Below, one piece after another: positions 13,822 to 17,233 of a stretch of DNA of 17,233 bases. The DNA is taken from NCBI GenBank assembly GCA_934623575.1, contig CAKTVL010000030.1, forward strand, positions 1 through 17,233, in the 5' to 3' direction. Both the position numbers and the translations under genes were made by a program. The stretch is from an uncultured Oscillospiraceae bacterium. Lineage in GTDB: Bacteria; Bacillota; Clostridia; Oscillospirales; Oscillospiraceae. The notes beneath the pieces are model-generated. The model saw only the letters and a list, made by a program, of their open reading frames with translations, was not told the DNA's origin and made no database searches. Position 1 is the stretch's first letter. Every line of letters begins with the position of its first letter.

Positions 13822-15000
13822 ATGACCGATATGAATACCGCGCCGCAGCTGGCCCCGCGGGAGCGATGCACCGGCTGCGCCGCGTGCTGCAATGGCTGTC
13901 CCAAGGGCGCTATCCGCATGGTACGGGACCGGGAGGGCTTTCTGTACCCGCAGGTGACCGACGGCTGCGTCCAGTGTGGCCACTGCACGCATGTCTGCCC
14001 GGTGCTGAAGCAGCGGGAGCCGCGGCCGGAGCCGGCGGCGTTTATCGTCTGGAACGGCGACGAGACCGTGCGCCGCGATTCCACCGCCGGCGGCGCGTTC
14101 TCCGCCCTGGCGGCGTATGTGCTGGAGGGCGGCGGCGTGGTGTTCGGCGCGGCGCTGGACAGTGCGCTGCACGTCAGCCATATCGCCGTGAAGAACGCCC
14201 ACGACCTGCCCCGCCTGCGGGGCGCGAAGCCCGTGCAGAGCGACGTGGGCGAGAGCTACCAGCAGGTGCGGCTGTACCTGGATCAGGGCCGTCAGGTGCT
14301 GTTCTCCGGCACGCCCTGCCAGGTGGACGGCCTGTACCGCTATCTGGGCGAGCACCCGGAGCGGCTGATCACCTGCGACGTGGCCTGCGGTGGCGTGTGC
14401 AGCCCCGGCGTGTGGGAGAGATTCGTCCGCTCCATGGCCTATGTCAAGCAGCAGAAGCCCCTGTCCGTCAGCTTCTGCGGCAAGCTGAACGGCGAGAGCC
14501 GGCGGCGCTTCCGGGTGACCTTCGAAAACGGCGGCCACTATGACGCGCCGCTGCTGCACTCCGAGCTGGGGCGCGGCATCAGCCGCGGGCTGTTCCTGCG
14601 CCCGGCCTGCCACACCTGCGGCTACACCAGTACGGACCGCACCGGCGACCTGACTCTCTGCAACATGACCGGCGACACCCTGGCGCCGGAGGAAAAGCGG
14701 CTGGGTATGTCCCTGCTGCTGGTCAACAGCGCCAAGGGCGCCCAGGTGTTCGACAGTCTGGACCTGCACCGCCGCCGCTGTGATCTGGCCGAGGCCGTGG
14801 CCGCCGACCGCGCCCTGCGCTCGCCCACGCCCGTGTCCGTGGACCGCTCCCGGTTCTTTGACGCGCTGGAAAACGAGCCCTTCCGCCAGGTATGCGCCCG
14901 GTTCCTCTCCGCGCTCCAGCCCCGTGAGACCGCCGGAAAGCCGCTGAAGGACCTGCTGCACGGCATCCGCCTGCCCTTCGGAAAGGGGAAAAACAAATGA
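13822..15000 (+). CDS. FrhB/FdhB-type iron-sulfur flavoprotein
   Basis: This 392-residue protein belongs to the coenzyme F420 hydrogenase/dehydrogenase beta-subunit family, redox proteins that usually carry FAD and [4Fe-4S] clusters. The N-terminal ferredoxin part has C16-x2-C19-x2-C22-x3-C26-P and C49-x2-C52-x2-C55-x3-C59-P. Next come STAGGAFSALA (87-97), SGTPCQVDGLYRYL (162-175) and a C263-x2-C266 pair with DRTGDLT. The usual GDFWG-like end of that motif is altered here (LTLCNMTGD). ATG 13822 has GGGAGG 8 nt upstream; an upstream ATG at 13801 lacks a site. Its stop overlaps the queH start in ATGA, so the two are made together and it may donate electrons to QueH. Relatives also occur in polysaccharide clusters, but none is visible here. 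Confidence 0.85.
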   Translation: MTDMNTAPQLAPRERCTGCAACCNGCPKGAIRMVRDREGFLYPQVTDGCVQCGHCTHVCPVLKQREPRPEPAAFIVWNGDETVRRDSTAGGAFSALAAYVLEGGGVVFGAALDSALHVSHIAVKNAHDLPRLRGAKPVQSDVGESYQQVRLYLDQGRQVLFSGTPCQVDGLYRYLGEHPERLITCDVACGGVCSPGVWERFVRSMAYVKQQKPLSVSFCGKLNGESRRRFRVTFENGGHYDAPLLHSELGRGISRGLFLRPACHTCGYTSTDRTGDLTLCNMTGDTLAPEEKRLGMSLLLVNSAKGAQVFDSLDLHRRRCDLAEAVAADRALRSPTPVSVDRSRFFDALENEPFRQVCARFLSALQPRETAGKPLKDLLHGIRLPFGKGKNK

Positions 15001-15566
15001 CCAAAACGCTGCTGCACACCTGCTGCGCCCCCTGCTCCGTGGCCTGCATCCAGATGCTCCGGGCCGAGGGCATCGAACCGGTGTCCTACTGGTACAACCC
15101 AAACATCCACCCCTATCAGGAATACAAGGCCCGCCGCGACACGCTGATGGCCTACGCGCCCTCCGTGGGCGTGGGGCTGATCGTGCAGGAGGACTACGGC
15201 CTGCGGGAGTTCTGCCGCGCCGTGGTGGAGGACATCGACCACCGCTGCGGCAAGTGCTACGCGCTGCGTCTGGAGCAGACCGCCCGCTATGCCGCCCAGC
15301 ACGGCTTTGACAGCTTTTCCAGCACCTTGTTCGTCAGCCCGTATCAGGACCATGAGCTGCTGCGCCGGACCGCCGAAGCCGCGGCCGCGCAGTACGGCGT
15401 GGCGTTCCTGTACCGGGATTTCCGCCCCAGCTTCCGTCAGGGACAGCAGGAGGCCCGCCAGCTGGGGCTGTACATGCAGAAGTACTGCGGCTGTGTGTTC
15501 AGCGAGGAGGACCGCTACGCCAAGCAGCTCGCCCGCGACCTGCAAGCCCCGGAAAAGCACCTGTAA
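14997..15566 (+). CDS. queH: Epoxyqueuosine reductase QueH
   Basis: QueH (DUF208) carries out the last step of queuosine synthesis, reducing epoxyqueuosine to queuosine in the tRNA anticodon, as a non-homologous replacement for QueG. The 189 residues show the family cysteines: HTCCAPC (C9, C10, C13), HRCGKCYALRL (C84, C87) and the C-terminal YCGC (C164, C166). These serve a [4Fe-4S] cluster and a second iron site in the characterised enzyme. The FSSTLFVSPYQ block is also typical. The start overlaps the previous gene by four bases; AAAGGGG upstream gives a weak site, so coupling probably matters. No other queuosine genes are in the window. Confidence 0.94.
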   Translation: MTKTLLHTCCAPCSVACIQMLRAEGIEPVSYWYNPNIHPYQEYKARRDTLMAYAPSVGVGLIVQEDYGLREFCRAVVEDIDHRCGKCYALRLEQTARYAAQHGFDSFSSTLFVSPYQDHELLRRTAEAAAAQYGVAFLYRDFRPSFRQGQQEARQLGLYMQKYCGCVFSEEDRYAKQLARDLQAPEKHL

Positions 15567-15580
15567 TCGAATGCCACACC

Positions 15581-15620
15581 ACCCCCAAGCCGCCCTGCGG
15601 CTTGGGGGTATCATTATTTT
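15581..15620 (+). terminator. Terminator of the FrhB-like/queH operon
   Basis: ACCCCCAAGCCGC and GCGGCTTGGGGGT are perfect 13-bp arms around CCT, followed by ATCATTATTTT. The T run is broken, but the stem is very strong. Confidence 0.85.
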
Positions 15621-15719
15621 CGTAGGGGCGAATCTCTGTCCGCCCTTAGCCTTCCCCTTGAGGGGAAGGTGGCGCGCAGCGCCGGATGAGGTGTCGCGCG
15701 AAGCGCGTTGCCGGAGGGA
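15621..15719 (+). repeat. Composite palindromic intergenic repeat upstream of paralog 2
   Basis: It opens CGTAGGGGCG, with GGGCG/CGCCC (15626-15645), then CCTTCCCC-TTGA-GGGGAAGG (15650-15669), GGCGC-GCA-GCGCC (15671-15683) and CGCGC-GAA-GCGCG (15695-15707). From memory, the CCTTCCCC/GGGGAAGGTGGC...GGATGAGG motif is a dispersed repeat of many gut Firmicutes genomes. It has no coding potential. Confidence 0.7.
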
Positions 15720-16111
15720 GAGAAAAACAACAGGTTCCACTTTACGCAAAAACCGCTTCACCCAGCTAAATTGTAACCAAACTATGAACGGCATTTTTGG
15801 CCATTTGGGCTGAAACACGGTAGACATAACAACAAACTGGAAAATTTTTCCAGCGAAGTTGTTGCGATTCTTGAAAATTTCATTTTGGATTGCATAACTT
15901 GCGCGTTACACAAGAATTACGCTGTAAAGACGCTTTTGGAAATTGCGTAAATTCCTGGAAAATTTTGGAAGAGTTTCCAGTTATTCCCATTTTCGCCTGT
16001 TTTTGAGGGTGTTTTGCTCCAACTCCAAAAATTGGAAGAAACTGGAAGAAAAATCCGTAAAAATTTTTACAACATAATGATGTTTACGTTGTAAACCGCT
16101 GGCGGGAGTGA
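15720..16111 (+). promoter_or_regulatory. Conserved leader of surface paralog 2
   Basis: It aligns with 6796-7196 from the shared GAGAAAAACAA and GGTTCCACTTTACGC onward. The inverted repeats are kept: CTGGAAAATTTTTCCAG (15837-15853), CTGGAAA...TTTCCAG (15955-15980) and TCCAA-AAA-TTGGA (16024-16036). The 46-nt identical run lies at 15940-15985. Differences fall mostly between the repeats, as expected if protein-binding sites are under selection. Confidence 0.75.
16058..16096 (+). promoter_or_regulatory. Core promoter/operator block of surface paralog 2
   Basis: It is identical to 7144-7182: TAAAAATTTTTA, TTTACAAC/GTTGTAAA (16066-16073, 16088-16095) and GTTTAC-GTT-GTAAAC (16082-16096). The two genes should therefore respond to the same regulator. 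Confidence 0.55.
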
Positions 16112-16156
16112 CGGAGCGACACCCGACACAAACAAATTTTTATGGAGGAAACAAAC

Positions 16157-17131
16157 ATGAAGAAGATCATTGCAACTGTGCTGGCCATGGTCATGGCTCT
16201 GGCACTGTGCACCACCGCTTTCGCGGCGATTCCTGTGTGGAGCAGCAACGGTTCCACCGCCAACGTCGATCTGTTCGACGGCAAGTTCAACACCAAGATT
16301 GCTACCGGTAGCATGACTTTCACTGCTGCTAAGGCTCCTGTTGTTACCAATGGTGCTCTTACCACTGCTGGTAATGTTGCCTACTACACCTTCGACAATG
16401 CTACTGGCACTGACTACGAGGGTAAGTATGTACTGGTCGACAAGATTCCTGCTGATGCTACCGCTTCTCAGTATATTCTGGTGAAGGCCAGCGATGCTAA
16501 TGTTGCTATCGGCGCTGCTGGTACTGAAGCGAATCAGACTGGTGCTGACCAGACTCTGATCATGAAGAACGTTACTGCTGTCACCTATGGCCAGACTGCT
16601 ACCGCTTTCACCGCTTGGGGTGATCTGTGCGCTCAGTACAAGAAGCCCGCTGATGCTGATAAGGTGACCTATGTCAGCTTCAACAACGTGTTCGCCGACA
16701 AGGCTGCTCAGGTTTGGAGCACTTACAGCGCCGCTGGTGAGACTCCCAATGATGATGTCGCCGCTAACAATGTTCTGGTTGGCTCCGAGGTTTACACCGT
16801 TAAGGCTCAGCAGACCGCTAAGGCTCACACTTGGACCGCTTCCGCTTGGGACAAGGACGGCGCTGCCACCGAGTACAAGTGCGTGACCTGCAAGACCGTT
16901 GCTAAGGTCATCAACGCTTCCGTCAATGCTCCCGCCGGTTCCACCGTCGAGAAGTTGGCTGATGGCACCCTGATCGCTTTCACCTACACCCCCGGCACCG
17001 CTGCTTCCGGCAACACCGGTTCCGCTTCTTCCCCCAAGACCTTTGACGCTGGCATCGCTATGTACGTCGGTATGGCTCTGACCTCCGTCGCCGGCTCCGC
17101 TGTCGTCATCGGCAAGAAGAAGGAGTTCTAA
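16157..17131 (+). CDS. Secreted surface protein, SPKTF-anchor family, paralog 2
   Basis: The protein has 324 residues, starting at ATG 16157 with GGAGG 8 nt upstream. Residues 1-24 are identical to paralog 1, and identity stops at the signal-peptide cleavage site (TAFA-A). The mature core differs: Ala/Thr/Val-rich beta-type sequence, a HTW at 224-226 and a cysteine pair C242-VT-C245 in the same relative place as in paralog 1. SPKTF (292-296), a hydrophobic helix and GKKKEF end the protein; the last 109 bp including the stop differ from paralog 1 at only two bases. Codons ending in T (GCT, GTT, GGT) dominate the core. It is likely a cell-wall surface protein under the same control as paralog 1; its ligand or structural role is unknown. 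Confidence 0.88.
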   Translation: MKKIIATVLAMVMALALCTTAFAAIPVWSSNGSTANVDLFDGKFNTKIATGSMTFTAAKAPVVTNGALTTAGNVAYYTFDNATGTDYEGKYVLVDKIPADATASQYILVKASDANVAIGAAGTEANQTGADQTLIMKNVTAVTYGQTATAFTAWGDLCAQYKKPADADKVTYVSFNNVFADKAAQVWSTYSAAGETPNDDVAANNVLVGSEVYTVKAQQTAKAHTWTASAWDKDGAATEYKCVTCKTVAKVINASVNAPAGSTVEKLADGTLIAFTYTPGTAASGNTGSASSPKTFDAGIAMYVGMALTSVAGSAVVIGKKKEF

Positions 17132-17138
17132 TTAAACT

Positions 17139-17159
17139 CAAAAAAGAGAAAGGCCCATT
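17139..17159 (+). other. Broken terminator: left arm and loop only
   Basis: CAAAAAAGAGAAAGGCCCATT matches the left arm and loop of the paralog 1 terminator (8186-8204) apart from small changes, but the expected GGGCCTTTC right arm is absent. Unrelated sequence begins at 17160, including a small TACTCC-TGATA-GGGGTA stem at 17164-17180. Confidence 0.7.
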
Positions 17160-17202
17160 CCGCTACTCCTGATAGGGGTACCTTGAAGCGTGTCCTCGGA
17201 TT

Positions 17203-17233
17203 AGGCAGGCAGTGCAATTGTACTGTCTGCCTT
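17203..17233 (+). terminator. Candidate terminator hairpin at window edge
   Basis: AGGCAGGCAGTGCAA pairs with TTGTACTGTCTGCCT over 15 positions, two of them G-T. These pair as G-U only in plus-strand RNA, which favours a transcribed hairpin. Two T's follow before the window stops, so a T run cannot be confirmed; an insertion-element end is the alternative. Confidence 0.5.

Noticed and set aside
13663..15102. Minus-strand extension upstream of the 74-residue gene
   Set aside because: It covers the FrhB-like coding region in antisense, and a perfect AGGAGG-ATG fixes the real start at 13662.
17139..17233. Group IIC intron inserted after a terminator
   Set aside because: Such introns need an intact terminator stem and begin GTGYG; here the stem is cut and that start is not at the junction.

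Overview
The window reads as chromosome from a Gram-positive gut Clostridium relative, probably Oscillospirales/Oscillospiraceae. This is an inference from AGGAGG-type ribosome binding sites, very G/C-rich third codon positions in the housekeeping genes, sortase-type surface proteins, QueH and the characteristic hairpin repeats between genes. No rRNA, tRNA or CRISPR array is visible.

Region 1 (1-4600) is accessory DNA with less G/C-rich codon use. A 5'-truncated surface protein gene (InlB-like repeat, Cys/His/Trp repeats, SPKTG anchor) overlaps a second secreted surface protein gene by ATGA (DUF6273-like region, two InlB-type repeats, VPQTG anchor). Seventeen bases later comes the C-terminal stump of a large serine recombinase, so this is probably the decayed end of an integrated element. 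The chromosome-like composition begins at the promoter near 4611.

Region 2 (4611-6611) holds a dihydropyrimidinase/D-hydantoinase with all its metal ligands and a small three-helix membrane protein, closed by a terminator.

Region 3 (6612-8300) and region 6 (15621-17233) are a matched pair and the most interesting part of the window. Each has a block of hairpins, then about 440 bp of conserved leader rich in TGGAA/TTCCA inverted repeats and a GTTTAC-GTT-GTAAAC palindrome, then a secreted surface protein gene. The two genes share an identical signal peptide and a near-identical SPKTF C-terminal anchor, but their mature cores do not resemble each other. Both cores use T-ending codons much more than their neighbours, suggesting very high expression. 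The first gene ends in an intact terminator; in the second that terminator is broken at its loop and a new hairpin lies at the window edge.

Region 4 (8301-13400) is housekeeping: murA, a long hairpin terminator, then walJ/yycJ, rlmH, a small DUF2007-like gene and a phospho-sugar mutase. The terminator after murA sits only 20 nt before walJ, so it may act as an attenuator inside an operon.

Region 5 (13438-15620) has a small uncharacterised gene on the minus strand, divergent from a two-gene operon. That operon encodes an FrhB-type iron-sulfur flavoprotein translationally coupled to queH, the tRNA epoxyqueuosine reductase. The flavoprotein is a candidate electron donor for QueH.
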